Below, piece after piece: positions 1 to 12,378 of a stretch of DNA of 64,000 nucleotides (its first letter is position 1; the number at the start of each line of letters is the position of its first letter). Both the position numbers and the translations under genes were made by a program. The notes beneath the pieces were generated by a model. It had not been told where the DNA came from. It saw nothing but the letters and a program-made list of their open reading frames with translations, and ran no database searches. The stretch comes from Apostichopus japonicus (taxonomy: Eukaryota; Echinodermata; Holothuroidea; Aspidochirotida; Stichopodidae), in NCBI RefSeq assembly GCF_037975245.1, contig NC_092573.1, positions 25,201,265 to 25,265,264 on the forward strand, read 5' to 3'.

Positions 1-140
1 ATTTTCTTTTGTCTTAAAATCTTTTCAGACATGCATAATGGGTAACTACAGACTAATCAGTCACTGGTCCCACTTTTTGTTATTAACAATATGCACAACA
101 TGTGCTTGTCACATATACACATTATAACACAGTTCTTTAC

Positions 141-275
141 CTTCATCGTTTGTTCTGTAGATTTTGCATTATAACGTTGAAGACATATTTTTCCCAGAGT
201 ACTATTTTCTTCCTCTGGAAGGTACTCAGTATAATCTAGCCTTGCAATGTTCCACTTCAGTTTGGTCTTTATATT
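141..275 (-). CDS. possible further exon of HAUS6
   Basis: An open frame on the minus strand reads KTKLKWNIARLDYTEYLPEE followed by 25 more codons and ends at a usable donor (AAG|GTAAAG). The frame fits phase 0 left by the exon at 1836-1713. The upstream acceptor is weak: no AG with a good pyrimidine tract gives an open frame, so the start at 275 is a guess. I cannot align it to HAUS6 from memory; it may be a chance frame or belong to another transcript. Confidence 0.28.
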
Positions 276-1261
276 CTCTCATCTAAATCAACATTCTGAT
301 AAGTGACAGGAATGAATCACTTAGGTTCAATGTTTCTTCAAAGTACCAGCAGACTAAACCTAAACATCAACCACTTGTTATCTCACCACACCCTTAGGGA
401 GGATGTGATATTGTAGTTCCTTTGAAACAGTTGCCATGGTAATGTTATTTTTTCCTGAGTAGCTATGAGTAGTTGGAGGGGTTACCACGGTGGGGTACCC
501 CAGGGTGACCATAAGTCCATGACTGAGGGAGGGGTCAAAACCTGTCCTTGTGTTTGTGTGCATGTCCAATTTTTGTGTCAAAAATTTTTCCTAAATGGCT
601 GGGCCGATTTACTTCAAACTTGGTGGAAAGGTACCGGAAGTTGGGTAAATCTCTGTCTCGCAGGACCCCAGAACCAAAGGGCAAATTTAGTGATTTTTTT
701 CGTGTTTTTTTTTTGCTCAAACTCCAAGGGGCAAAATTGAATTGACATGGAAACTTCACAAGTATAATGGAAATGTCAAGTAGTACTTTCCTCTGATTGC
801 CAGATTGCGTAGCTAATAATAAATTTGTTCATTTGAAATCAGTGTTTGCCAACGATGAGATATGCAACTCTGTGGATTGCCCTTTTGTTGTTTTTTTATT
901 TTTTTATGAAACTTTGTTGATGAGCTTAATAATAACACAACCCCTGAAAATATTCATATTTAACAAAGATGACATATATAACAAGAACCCTTGAGTCATT
1001 ACTGTAGAACTTCGCTGTACTGAGTCCAGCTGTAAGTGTTCACTGTGTAGTGTACTTGCTATATCAGAATTGTGTTCAGTGCATATGCATTACATTATGA
1101 TTACGTTAATAGTCTGCACTGACTGTTTATTGACAATTTTGGCGAAAAAGTACATTGTCATGATTGTGTGATTATTAACTACACAATGGTACCAGAAAGA
1201 GTGTAGTGTTAGAGTCTGGTATGTTCTTAATTATAATGATATGCATCATGGTTTGTGAACT

Positions 1262-1622
1262 GCGTTGTGGTCAAGCGGTTAAGGTAGTGGACTTGTGATC
1301 TAAGGTTTGCAGGTTCAAGTCCTGACCAGATCATTAACGTTGTGTCCGTGAACAAGGCACTTTACCTCCATTGCCTCTCTTCAGCCAGGTGTATAAATGG
1401 GGACTTGCAAGGTAACTATAGTTGTGTGGGCCGGTGTTGTGGCTGCACCCTATGGGGAGTCCCCGAGGGGAAACGTGGATGTGGTGTACTGTGGTGCCCC
1501 AGGAGAGATTGATTGAATTGTGCACACTTTGTGTGGGTGTGACAAGCTACCAATGACCAGGGGTTAAGTTGTAAACTTGTGTGGGGAGGCCTTAGCCTCA
1601 AACAAGAGGTGTAAACCAGCAA
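1262..1622 (+). mobile_element. tRNA-derived SINE, copy 1
   Basis: The 5' head has RNA polymerase III boxes: box A GTGGTCAAGCGG at 1267 and box B GGTTCAAGTCC at 1312, spaced as in a tRNA gene. About 300 bp of the body (to about 1566) is shared with the copy at 39974-40366, including the segments GGCACTTTA, CCAGGTGTATAAATGGGGAC and CCCCAGGAGAGATTGATTGA. The 3' part after GGTTAAG differs from the second copy and no simple-repeat tail is seen. It lies downstream of HAUS6 exon 10, in the gap before the next possible exon. Confidence 0.8.
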
Positions 1623-1712
1623 CTTTTTAATGGGGCTTTTAATTGAAATATTTTCTTACCCCTGCCCAGATGTGATACCTCTGGCTAAAACCATTTTTCG
1701 TATGTGACTTAC

Positions 1713-4700
1713 ATGATGTGGGGATGCTTTAACCATCCTGTCTCTAGTTGGTAACTCCACCCCATCCTCGTTATACTTGAGAAGCTGAGAGACTGATTTC
1801 TGAAGATCTGGTAGAACTTCTTCAGCCAGTGAATTCCTTCATGGAGATAAAACAAAGATAGTGTTCAGTCTTTGCAGATTGGAGTGCAGCATCTTGGACC
1901 AAATATACATCGTCAGATTAATGCACCAGTGCAATTTTGATGGGGAGGAGAGGAAGGGGGTGATGGGGAGGAGAGGAAGGGGGGTTGGGGGGGCAGTGAT
2001 TTACAGCCTCAGGTATAGCATAGCTGAAACACTCATATATACATATATAATATAGATGGTTATTCTGTGAGGAGGAATCTAAAATGAGCAATCTGTAAAT
2101 CATAATACACAAAATATATCACATAATATATCACATAAATAATACATATAATATATCATAATACAAATAATAATCATAACACTCAAGTGTGTCGGCTTGT
2201 ACAATTCCAGAAGGTTAAGCATATAGCTGGATGCTTCAACAGAAGGCGTCAATTAATTTGACAAAGTGTCATTTCAAGTGGTTTTATTTTTAAGTTTTTA
2301 CCTCAGAGCCCTAGCATTGGCAAGATGGGAATTCTGCGTGTGGACCTGAGTTACCACTGATGGCATCCTCTCCTCAAAATCAGGCACGGGAGCTACAAGA
2401 AAAGAAATCAAAACAGTTGGTGGAGATAAAAAAATAACAAAGAATGGAATAAATCACAGACAAATACAATGTAACAAATATTGCCAGAAAATATAGAAGA
2501 GATATATTGTTTTATCTAAATATGGAGTCATTGATGTCCTCCTCTTAAGGTTGATCTACACCTTTATGGACTCTCACACTTCAGATCATGTTCAAAATTA
2601 ATCCATCACGACGTAGGATACCAACCAAGCATGAGGAAACAAAATGGCTACAGCACATAGAATGTCACTCCAAACTATATGCTTGAATGGAGTCAAAACC
2701 AGCATTTCTTCTGGTATATGCAAAAGTCAGTCACTCTATTTACTCTTTTGTTAAACTCTGTGAATTTTAATATTTTCAGTTTTATATAACTTAAGTGAGT
2801 AACTAGAATCAGGACTGATTACAACCCAAGTTTTTCAGTCAAAATGTTTGTAAAAGAGACAGGAATTCAGACGATTACAAATTTGCAGTCTTGAGAAATC
2901 TTCCTGAGAAGGGGAAAAAAAAACTATTATCAAAACACTGGGATTTGCAAACTCATTAAGTAAATCAAAGAAGAAAAGATACCTTCGTTAAGTTTCTCCA
3001 GATATAGTCGAAGAGATAAATTCCATAATTTGATCAGGGAGACTAAGTCCAGTTTCCCTCCATCATAAACGTTGTTTATTCTCCTCTGAGGGAAGATCAA
3101 AATACATTCGGGAACAGTTTCAAGAACTATAAAAGAAAATATCACTCACCAAGATGCAAAGTGACTGAGTTTCAGGACTGGACATATGAATGCCAATGGA
3201 CGTGTGATAACAGTTAGATGGTCTGAAGTTCTGAACCTTATCTTTCAACTAAAAAATTCATATTTGTAAAATGAAAAATAGGTTATCGCACTAAGTGCAT
3301 GAATATGTTCAAGAAGTAAGATCCTATGATACTGCCTGAGAACTCAAATGGAACAAGTCTCTTGACCAGCCAGAAACTAGTCAAAATAACAATCTCATAC
3401 TGTAGCTAATAGAAAATATCTCTGACTTGTATATAATGAAAATACACCTGGCTGGCTAATATATTATACATAATACACACACATTTCCATCCATTCCACA
3501 TATACACATACACTTATTTCAAAGCTCCTAGAAACATGTAATGACCCTTTCTTTGCAGAAATGTACAAAAACAGATATAAATATAAACTATTTTTTCGAC
3601 TATTTTGAATATCAGAGAGTGAGCTTGAATATAAAAGAATGTGAGATGTGTACAGGGCCATCACTTTTTGAGTTTTATTTGTTAGACTATATAAACACTA
3701 TTTAATGTAACTGGAGTCTACACCAGGGTCATTACAGCTAGGCCAATGCTTTCCTTTGGTAACATACATTGAGGGCGCACGTACCCTTTGTATCTCTTGT
3801 TCACATTCCCTAAGAAGTATTTCCGGTACTTGAACGGGAAGGTCCCCTGCATCCAGGCGGTCCTTCTTGCTCCTCTCTGAGGTAACGGAATCGACCACGG
3901 CCCGCTCATCTGCTTGCTCTTGGCAACAGACCTTCACAGACTGCCATAGATCTCGCACCTAAGAAACGGTAATGTAAGAAACAGTAATGAGTAACAGACA
4001 TCGAAAAAATAAAAGAATTGTATATACCTCTAACATTAATTCCTGTTACATCAGATTTATGTCAGGAAGTGTCTCATGTTCACCAGTTAATCATGTGATA
4101 CTCGTGGCAGGAGATACTCTACTTATATTTTCATTGTATGTCTACTTGTGTTATAATAGTGTTAGGGAGTATAGTACTTCTAATCATGTTCTCTGGGTTA
4201 GAGGTAAAGGAATAATATGTTAACCATTTAATCAGGTGATAACAGTGCCTTGGTGTAAACAGACATTCAATAAGTCTACCATTACATCACTATATTATCT
4301 CAGTGTTTACAAGTAGTAAAGGATTACATATGTCATGTTGCACCGGTAGGGGGAGTAACATAGTGTACACATTAACACCACCCCACTCCACCAATGATAA
4401 ATTTGCCAACATTTTCAACAAAATACAAATATCATTATCACTGGAAGCAATTTGGTCCAAAGCACGTCCACTCCAAATGCTGGTATCTCAGAAAGGATAT
4501 ATAGTATAAACTGAATGCATATTGCACCGGCATGCTCCTCTTTCATCAAGTAAAATATACTATTTCATGTGGACTATCCAGTATATAAGAAGAACAAATT
4601 TCTGAATGATTCAATGACCACACCTTTTGTATCCTCTGAGCTCGCTTCACAGCTAGTACATCCCATTCCCCATCGGTCATTCCCGACGAACGTACTCTTA

Positions 4701-6092
4701 GTCCGACTCCAGGGCTTACGACGGAGGATCCTGCGTTCGTGATCATCTTAGACTCCTCTTCCTTTATTGAGTGTTCAAGCTCTCTGATTCTCTTACAGAG
4801 AGATCTGTGCGCCTTAACAAGGTCACTGAAGATAAAAAGAAAAAGAAACAGGGAAATTATTATTGGTCTACTTGCAACTAAAAGAAATGTCATCTTTTCA
4901 TTTGCAGAACATAGCAACAACAAAAAAACATATTAATAATAAACCTTTTCTTCTTTTTACACATTTCTGCAAAGAGGTCATTACAAATTTGCAGGGACAA
5001 CAGGAGCATTGTCATTTAGTGAATTGTGTATATATAGAATAAACGTACATGTGTGTACTAAGCATAGAAACACCTGTATGCGGTTGTTACTAGCATCAAT
5101 TACCATCAAGTTGGTAGGTTCGCTCTCATGAAAGTTCATGAGCGCATGTAAAATGTACAATAAAATTTAAGGTAAACTGAAGGGATGTAAATAAGAAAAA
5201 AATTCGACCAGAAATTCCTGTAAACAGCTTTCTTAGCTGTAGGAGTGACACAAATATCCAGACAGTACTGTAGAAAACACTTAAAGAGGAGGAGAGGCAG
5301 TCTTAATATCTGTCATAAACTGTAAACAGTTAACTCATTTGCAAAATTATAACTGCTTCCCAGATATTAATTGCTTCCACCTTTAAGATATCTTCAAACA
5401 GTAAACATTTCATCTGTGATATTGTTTTTGTTAATTATTGACTGACGATGTCAACTTACTTTGCATATTCTTTCCATTGCCTCTGGAGATGGACCGTTTC
5501 CTGTGTGACGTTCAGGAACTTCTTCCTCGGAGTGACTGTGGAGGCTTGGATGGTCTGCGCCATCACAGGGGCATACTGCCTAGTATTAGCTGTCATGGTG
5601 CAGTGGTGAAGCAGATCTCTGCTCTTGACACCTGTCAGAGAAATTATTATGGTTACCATGCAGGAACGACAACTGACATGGAAAACATGTTTTTCTTTTT
5701 TTTGGGCTTCGCAAGTGCAGGTATCTGAGTTCATCGAGGGAGTGATAATTATTCTTAAAAACAAAACATTCCAAAGGACCCCCAAGAAAAACCTTGATAT
5801 TCTTTCTAGAGGGAAATTCTACGCAGGAATGTCCTCAGACAACCTGGAATTTAAAGTGTTTCGAATCATAACCTTGGTTGTTAAAGAAGCCCGATGTAAC
5901 AGGGTTTGACTATAAAATTCTATTACTACAAATGAACTGCTTGTTGTTTGGTCAACTCATTTGAGAGCTTTAACCCAACTGCTCTATGCATCTGAAAAAA
6001 ACTGAACTAAAACGTCAGAGTGAAACTTGATACTGACAAAGAAGAATTGACCTCCAGCCGTGATCTTAAATGGAACATTGCTTACTTGTATA

Positions 6093-6147
<55 letters not shown>

Positions 6148-9100
6148 TATTTTTCAACTCATTAATTATATTTTCCAACTCATTATATTTTCAATTATAT
6201 ATATATATATAATTATATATACATATATGGTAAAAGCAATGTGAACCTTAAAAGGATATAGATTGGTATTTTTTAGTCACTCATTAACCAAACACACATA
6301 ATAGTTAAACATATTGCGACAGCTTCAGGGTATTAACCAATGGCTTCATGAAGGCCAAACAGTAAAAGATTGTCTCTCCATTACCACAGGTTTATGATGT
6401 AATCCAGTGAAGTTAATTACACTGTAAGCCATATGAAAAGATACATAGAAACACAGCTTGACCAAATGCAGCAAACTCACCATGATCATTCTTACAAGTT
6501 TTCACCATCACGAAACTAGTGAAGTAAAACAGCAAAGTGTAAAACTTGTCGCCACCGGGAGACATGAAGAGAGACGGAACAATCCGAGGCAGGTTAGCAT
6601 CTTCATCCTCCTGTGAAGTCATTATTGCAAAACGTAAATGATTAGAGAACTGCAGTCATTATTCTGCTTAAAACATTATAAAATAAGATATTAAAGTTTA
6701 ATGCCAATGAATTCTTACAGAGGATAAACATTGCTGTGATATGAACATTATCAAAATTATTCAATTTTCAATAGATCCTTCCTTGTATTTCTCTGAGACA
6801 GTTCTAATATTGGACCTCATATTCCAGCCACTAGGGGCTCTCGGACCAACTGTATTCACTGGACTTAACCTGCTCAACTGCCAAGCTAACCAGCAAAGGC
6901 ATTTACAGGTCATCCTATTTGTGGGATTATTGTTATAATGCATAATAATCATACAAGTACACTGTTCAGAGCTCACAAACTTGACTCATGCCATTCGTTT
7001 CTTGTTTTCTACAGCTGCACATAAGTATATTACATTGCCCATGTCTTTGTGTAGTACACCCTCACCCAACTATATTGCATTGCCAATGCCTTTGTTGAGT
7101 ACACCCTCACCCAACTATATTGCATTGCCCATGTCTTTGTGTAGTACACCCTCACCTAACTATATTGCATTGCCCATGTCTTTGTGTAGTACACCCTCAC
7201 CTAACTATATTACATTGCCCTCTGTCTGTGTGGTGTACACCCTCACCTAACTATATTGCATTGCCCATGTCTTTGTGTAGTACACCCTCACCTAACTATA
7301 TTGCATTGCCCTCTGTCTGTGTGGTGTACACCCTCACCTAACTATATTGCATTGCCCATGTCTTTGTGTAGTACACCCTCACCTAATTATATTGCATTGC
7401 CCATGTCTTTGTGGAGTACACCCTCACCTAACTATATTGCATTGCCCTCTGTCTGTGTGGTGTACACCCTCACCTAACTATATTGCATTGCCCATGTCTT
7501 TGTGGTGTACACCCTCACCTAACTATATTGCATTGCCCTCTGTCTGTGTGGTGTACACCCTCACCTAACTATATTGCATTGCCCATGTCTTTGTGGAGTA
7601 CACCCTCACCTAACTATATTGCATTGCCCTCTGTCTGTGTGGTGTACACCCTCACCTAACTATATTGCATTGCCCTCTGTCTGTGTGGTGTACACCCTCA
7701 CCTAACTATATTGCATTGCCCATGTCTTTGTGGAGTACACCCTCACCTAACTATATTGCATTGCCCTCTGTCTGTGTGGTGTACACCCTCACCTAACTAT
7801 ATTGCATTGCCCATGTCTTTGTGGAGTACACCAACACCTAACTATATTACATTGCCCTCTGTCTGTGTGGTGTACACCCTCACCTAACTATATTGCATTG
7901 CCCATGTCTTTGTGATGAACAGAAAGAGTTGACTTATGTTATTTAATATCATTTCTGAACTGATGTCATGTATTAACTTAAAAAAATGTAACATAAAAAA
8001 AAATGGGGGTGGGGGAAGGTGGAGGCAAATTAACCTGATGTGACTATCAATTAGCTGTTATAGTCAATCCCTAACCCTGTTTTTGTTATGAATTCCATAA
8101 CTTCAAATTGCATAAACTAAAATTATGTTTTGGCTACTGAAAGATCTAGCAAGGCAAACACAGTGGTACACATTGCAAGAAAATATCATTTGTAAAAGAG
8201 TGATTGCATCTACATTAGGTTATGACAACACAGATCACTTGCATTTTCGAGGTAAGACTGCAACTGGTCTCTCACAAATACTACACCACACACACATAAG
8301 ATGTAACAACTACAAAGAATTCTAAACCATCAAGTGATATGGCAATCTCTTTAAAACGTTTTCCCAGACAAAGAAGCAAACATGCAGTCCCAATGGAATA
8401 AGCTTTAACATTTATAGTGATATCCACTGATAGGTTACCTTTGATATTTCTGTTAGCCAATTACTAATAGTTTTTCTAAATGTTTGTTCCTGCTTCTTAT
8501 CAAGGATAGGCCAGCAATGTCTGCAAAAGAAATATCATAAAATTGATGAGAAATGAGAATATCATCCACTGACATTAGCACTGGATAGCTAGATAACTAG
8601 AAATCTTAAGAGTGTAAGTCTTCTTGAGCTCTCAAAGAGGGAAACAAGTAAAATGACCTAATAATATAACAAGCCTCAAATACTATTAATTCAACAGAAT
8701 TACAAGTTTATATGCTGTTTTCAAGTGTCCAATATTCACTCTAACCATGTTTTATTATACATTGTTTTGGATATAGTAGGGGTTTCCCTAGTAACTGATG
8801 CATAAACAGTAGTAACAATAATTAAATTATGTTTTGGAGAATTACATTATTACCTTTTCTTGAGATCTTACAGGTCAAGAGTAAACCCTGTCAATCCCGA
8901 TGTCGTGGGTGGGCGTACTTGAATCAGTTGCAGAACAGTGTAATTAGTAAGATTATGAAATTACACAAATGAATATTATTTGTTGATTCTACTGCATGTT
9001 ATTCATTTACACAGATTCCACATTTTACTATTGATCTGCTCAGAGGCTCACCAGATGTCAATTAACAGACTGACTGCTGACTGTCCACTATCTTAGAAAT

Positions 9101-11164
9101 GGTTTATATTGAACCTATACCTATGGGAAATAGCAAACAGTGAGTATGGAAACAGCAAACTGTGAGTATGGGGAACAGCAAACAGTGAGTATGAGAACAT
9201 CAAACTGTGAGTATGGTAAACAGCAAACAGTGAGCATGGGAAACAGCAAACAATGAGTATGGGGAACAGCAAACAGTGAGCATGGGAAACAGAAAACAGT
9301 GAGCATGGGAAACAGCAAACAGTGAGTATGGGGAACAGTGAGTATGGGAAACAGCAAACAGTGAGCATGGGAAACAGCAAACAATGAGTATGGGGAACAG
9401 CAAACAGTGAGTATGGGAAACAGCAAACAGTGAGCATGGGAAACAGCAAACAATGAGTATGGGAAACAGCTTACAGTGAGTATGGGAAACAGCAAACAGT
9501 GAGCATGGGAAACAGCAAACAGTGAGTATGGGGAACAGCAAACTGTGAGTATGGGAAACAGCAAACAATGAGTATGGGGAACAGCAAACAGTGAGTATGG
9601 GGAACAGCAAACAGTGAGTATGGGAAACAGCAAACAATGAGTATGGGAAACAGCTTACAGTGAGTATGGGAAACAGCAAACAGTGAGCATGGGAAACAGC
9701 AAACAGTGAGTATGGGGAACAGCAAACAGTGAGTATGGGAAACAGCAAACAATGAGTATGGGAAACAGCAAACAGTGAGCATGGGAAACAGCAAACAATG
9801 AGTATGGGGAACAGCAAACAGTGAGTATGGGGAACAGAAAACAGTGAGTATGGGAAACAGCAAACAATGAGTATGGGAAACAGCTTACAGTGAGTATGGG
9901 AAACAGCAAACAGTGAGCATGGGAAACAGCAAACAGTGAGTATGGGGAACAGCAAACAGTGAGCATGGGAAACAGCAAACAGTGAGTATGGGAAACAATG
10001 AGTATGGGAAACAGCAAACAGTGAGCATGGGAAACAGCAAACAATGAGTATGGGGAACAGCAAACAGTATGAGAAACAGAAAACAGTGAGCATGGGAAAC
10101 AGCAAACAGTGAGTATGGGGAACAGTGAGTATGGGAAACAATGAGTATGGGAAACAGCAAACAGTGAGCATGGGAAACAGCAAACAATGAGTATGGGGAA
10201 CAGCAAACAGTGAGCATGGGGAACAGCAAACATGGGAAACAGCAAACAGTGAGTATGGGGAACAGCAAACAGTGAGTATGGGAAACAGCTTACAGTGAGT
10301 ATGGGAAACAGCAAACAGTGAGCATGGGAAACAGCAAACAGTGAGCATGGGAAACAGCAAACTGTGAGTATGGGAAACAGCAAACAGTGAGTAAGAGAAA
10401 CAGCTAACATGGAGTAGTAATGTTTTAAAACTGAACATGATTGGTCAAGAGGTAGGTAAACTGTACATAACTAATAGCACGTTGTTGTAACACACAAAGT
10501 GTAATGATTCCATAGAAGTTGTATTTCATCCCTAATTTTTTTTTTTTCTAGTGTCTCACCTGAATCTCTCTCGGGATAGAGCAGGGTTCAACCTCTCAAA
10601 GAGAAACTGCATAACTACTTCAAAGCCTCTTTTGTTGGGCAGACTGAACATATCTCTGAAACAAAAACAGACATAATGTACAGCTGAGAAAATAACACCT
10701 CTCAAAAAAGCAAGAAAGTACATAATGAGGTTTCCAATGTTTATGTAAAATAGTTTACCTATTTATAATATAAATGATTTTACAAATACATTCTAACACA
10801 AAATAAATCCAACTACACTTACACATATTTTGTCAAGTATATGTATTTACCAAACCCCTCTGAAACAAGCCATAGTGTTTTAAAGAGTTCTAGAATGTTT
10901 GCCCTCAGCAGACATTGCTCCAACCTCAGGGTTATAATACCTGTACACAGATTCAGATGACTAAATATCAGTATTTTGAAAATGTTACTAACAAGTTTCA
11001 AATTAGGACTTTTCATCAAACACCTACCTTGTGAATGGAATATTGTATTTATCTTCCATCTCCCTAGGAACAAATCCAAGCAACAAGAGTGATGTGTAAA
11101 CTATTTCCCTCGTATCCAGAGGTTTGGATGAAATGTCATCCTTTGTCTTGTTCAACCTATCCAT
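1713..11164 (-). CDS. HAUS6: HAUS augmin-like complex subunit 6 (partial, ten exons seen)
   Basis: Subunit of augmin, which recruits gamma-tubulin to spindle microtubules so that new microtubules branch from old ones. Coding exons on the minus strand: 11164-11028, 10655-10560, 8520-8439, 6610-6481, 5631-5460, 4825-4624, 3958-3785, 3085-2983, 2392-2302, 1836-1713. Phases agree throughout and give 437 codons without a stop. Recognition rests on the N-terminal HAUS6 block: RDMFSLPNKRGFEVVMQFLF and LNPALSRERF (exon 2), HCWPILDKKQEQTFRK (exon 3), LFMSPGGDKFYTLLFYF (exon 4), then coiled-coil-like segments and NNVYDGGKLDLVSL (exon 8). The start was chosen because an in-frame TAA lies two codons upstream and a good acceptor (TTTTACAG) precedes it at 11194, implying a 5' leader exon. 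Vertebrate HAUS6 is about twice this length, so the C-terminal half lies left of the window. Exon 10 and the exact ends of exons 7 and 8 are less certain than exons 1-6. Confidence 0.9.
6096..6142. repeat. (AT)n microsatellite in a HAUS6 intron
   Basis: About 23 uninterrupted TA units, followed by AT-rich degenerate repeats to about 6225. Open frames on both strands here are artefacts of the repeat. Confidence 0.95.
7029..7912. repeat. compound 45/46-bp minisatellite
   Basis: Roughly 19 tandem units in HAUS6 intron 3. Two unit types alternate irregularly: a 45-bp form with CCCATGTCTTTGTG(T/G)(A/T)GTACACC and a 46-bp form with CCCTCTGTCTGTGTGGTGTACACC. They share the tail CTCACCTAACTATATTGCATTG. 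The one-base length difference shifts the reading frame at each 46-bp unit, so the short open frames across it are not genes. Confidence 0.95.
9126..10415. repeat. 23-bp minisatellite, about 1.3 kb
   Basis: Some 55 units of the form (G/A)TGAG(T/C)ATGGG(A/G)AACAGCAAACA. There are scattered unit variants (CAGCTTACA, CAGAAAACA) and a few shortened units. It sits in HAUS6 intron 2. The minus strand is open for up to 412 codons in repeating frames because the unit lacks stops in that direction. The composition (Cys, Phe, Pro, Leu, His) is a product of the repeat, not of selection. Confidence 0.95.
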
Positions 11165-11721
11165 CCTTTATGTACTTGGAAGGGCAAGGACACCTGTAAA
11201 ATGACAAATATGACTACTGTGATTTGATGTTACAGGCCTAGGCTACACTTCAAACAATTTCAACCTCTCATGATCAACTTCATCCCAACGATGAAAATAA
11301 GTAAACTAATGGTAATTCTGTGAGATACTAGACCTAGTCTTTCACTTTAGCAAAACACTCTTCCAATGGGTCACACATGCATGAACTGGTGTGGAAGTTT
11401 GGGCCAAATGTGCTGGATTCAGAAATTACACACAACTCTGTAACTTGCGTTTAAAAAAAAATTCTATACATTTGACTTCCTTTCCCATTGTACACAATTG
11501 GCGATAAAACAAATAAATGTATTAAATTTGCACATAAAGAACTTAGACCTAGGACACCTAACCTGATATTACTTCAGCATTTAAAGTCTCAAAAGTGAAT
11601 TGATTCAACCTCAACGTGGTGATTCATTGTGCCTATAATAAAACAGAAGAAAGCAACAAATAGGGGGCATTGGAGGGGTGGGGGCTGGGGTAATGTGAGT
11701 TGGTTTAGTAGGGTTAGTTCA

Positions 11722-11812
11722 TCCAACCAGTCCTTGTTGGACTGGCCAGAGGAACTAAATTGCTTTGGTAATGAGAGGGATTGGGAAGACTGTACAATGG
11801 GAATCAGGGACT
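11722..11812 (+). pseudogene. relic of an SRCR-domain exon
   Basis: On the plus strand, just upstream of HAUS6 exon 1, a frame reads LDWPEELNCFGNERDWEDC and then TMGIRD before a stop. It matches the middle of SRCR domain 5 of the receptor (LDELSCDGTERDWKDCSMEI, exon 37629-37936) in protein and in stretches of DNA such as GAGAGGGATTGG and AATCAGGGA. Only about 30 codons remain, the rest of the domain and splice signals are missing, and a two-residue insertion breaks the LDE motif. It is best read as a decayed fragment of an SRCR paralogue. Confidence 0.65.
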
Positions 11813-12206
11813 AAATTCGTTTTGCAATTTTGACTTCTAAATCGGGGCAAAGTAAAGATCGTCCACGTCAGATTGTCTAAGATGACCAAATTTCTGTTCA
11901 GACAACCAACATCCCTTCAAAAGCTTTGATGGTTATCCAGTGGACAACTAGTTGCTCACATCAGGTTTAAGGCCTTAATTTGGCTAGCTTTGGTTAATAT
12001 TATAATAACATGGACTAGCCTAAGTTAGGCCTACTACAGTATACATGTAGTAGTACTATGTAGTAGTATATTATCGGAGTTTCATATAGCCTATCCTCTA
12101 CTAGGCTCTAGTCTAAATTTAACAGTCTCCTAAACTACCATCAGTGTTACGTTGATGAAATATTATTTATTGAGAATGAGATGCTCTAGCCCGAGTTTAT
12201 TATTAC

Positions 12207-12378
12207 CTTTCTTTGATGTTTGAAGGAACGTTAACAGCCGCATGAAATATTTTTGTTTGAGAGTTATTCTTAAGCTACGAATGTACTCGAAACAAACAGT
12301 TAAGGATGCAAGTTCTATGGTTCGATTGTTGTGATAACGAGTTGATGTCATTTTAGAAGTTCAAGCGGCCGCCGCCAT
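12207..12378 (-). promoter_or_regulatory. probable HAUS6 5' leader exon with upstream ORFs
   Basis: A GC-rich island containing GCGGCGGCCGC lies about 1 kb upstream of the HAUS6 start, and a donor-like site (AAAG|GTAATA) falls at 12207/12206. Spliced to the acceptor at 11193, this exon would carry two upstream ORFs. One is a five-codon ORF (ATG at 12378, TGA at 12361). The other starts at 12351 and would run across the splice for 56 codons, stopping three bases before the HAUS6 ATG. Both the leader and the splice are inferred from sequence signals only. The 12351 frame could instead belong to a separate transcript. Confidence 0.4.

Noticed and set aside
7029-7912. Possible CRISPR-like array
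   Set aside because: Units are contiguous with no unique spacers, and the DNA is animal. It is a minisatellite.
9200-10438. 412-codon minus-strand open frame rich in Cys, Phe, His and Leu
   Set aside because: It is a translation of the 23-bp minisatellite; the other two minus-strand frames are open too, with the same periodic composition.
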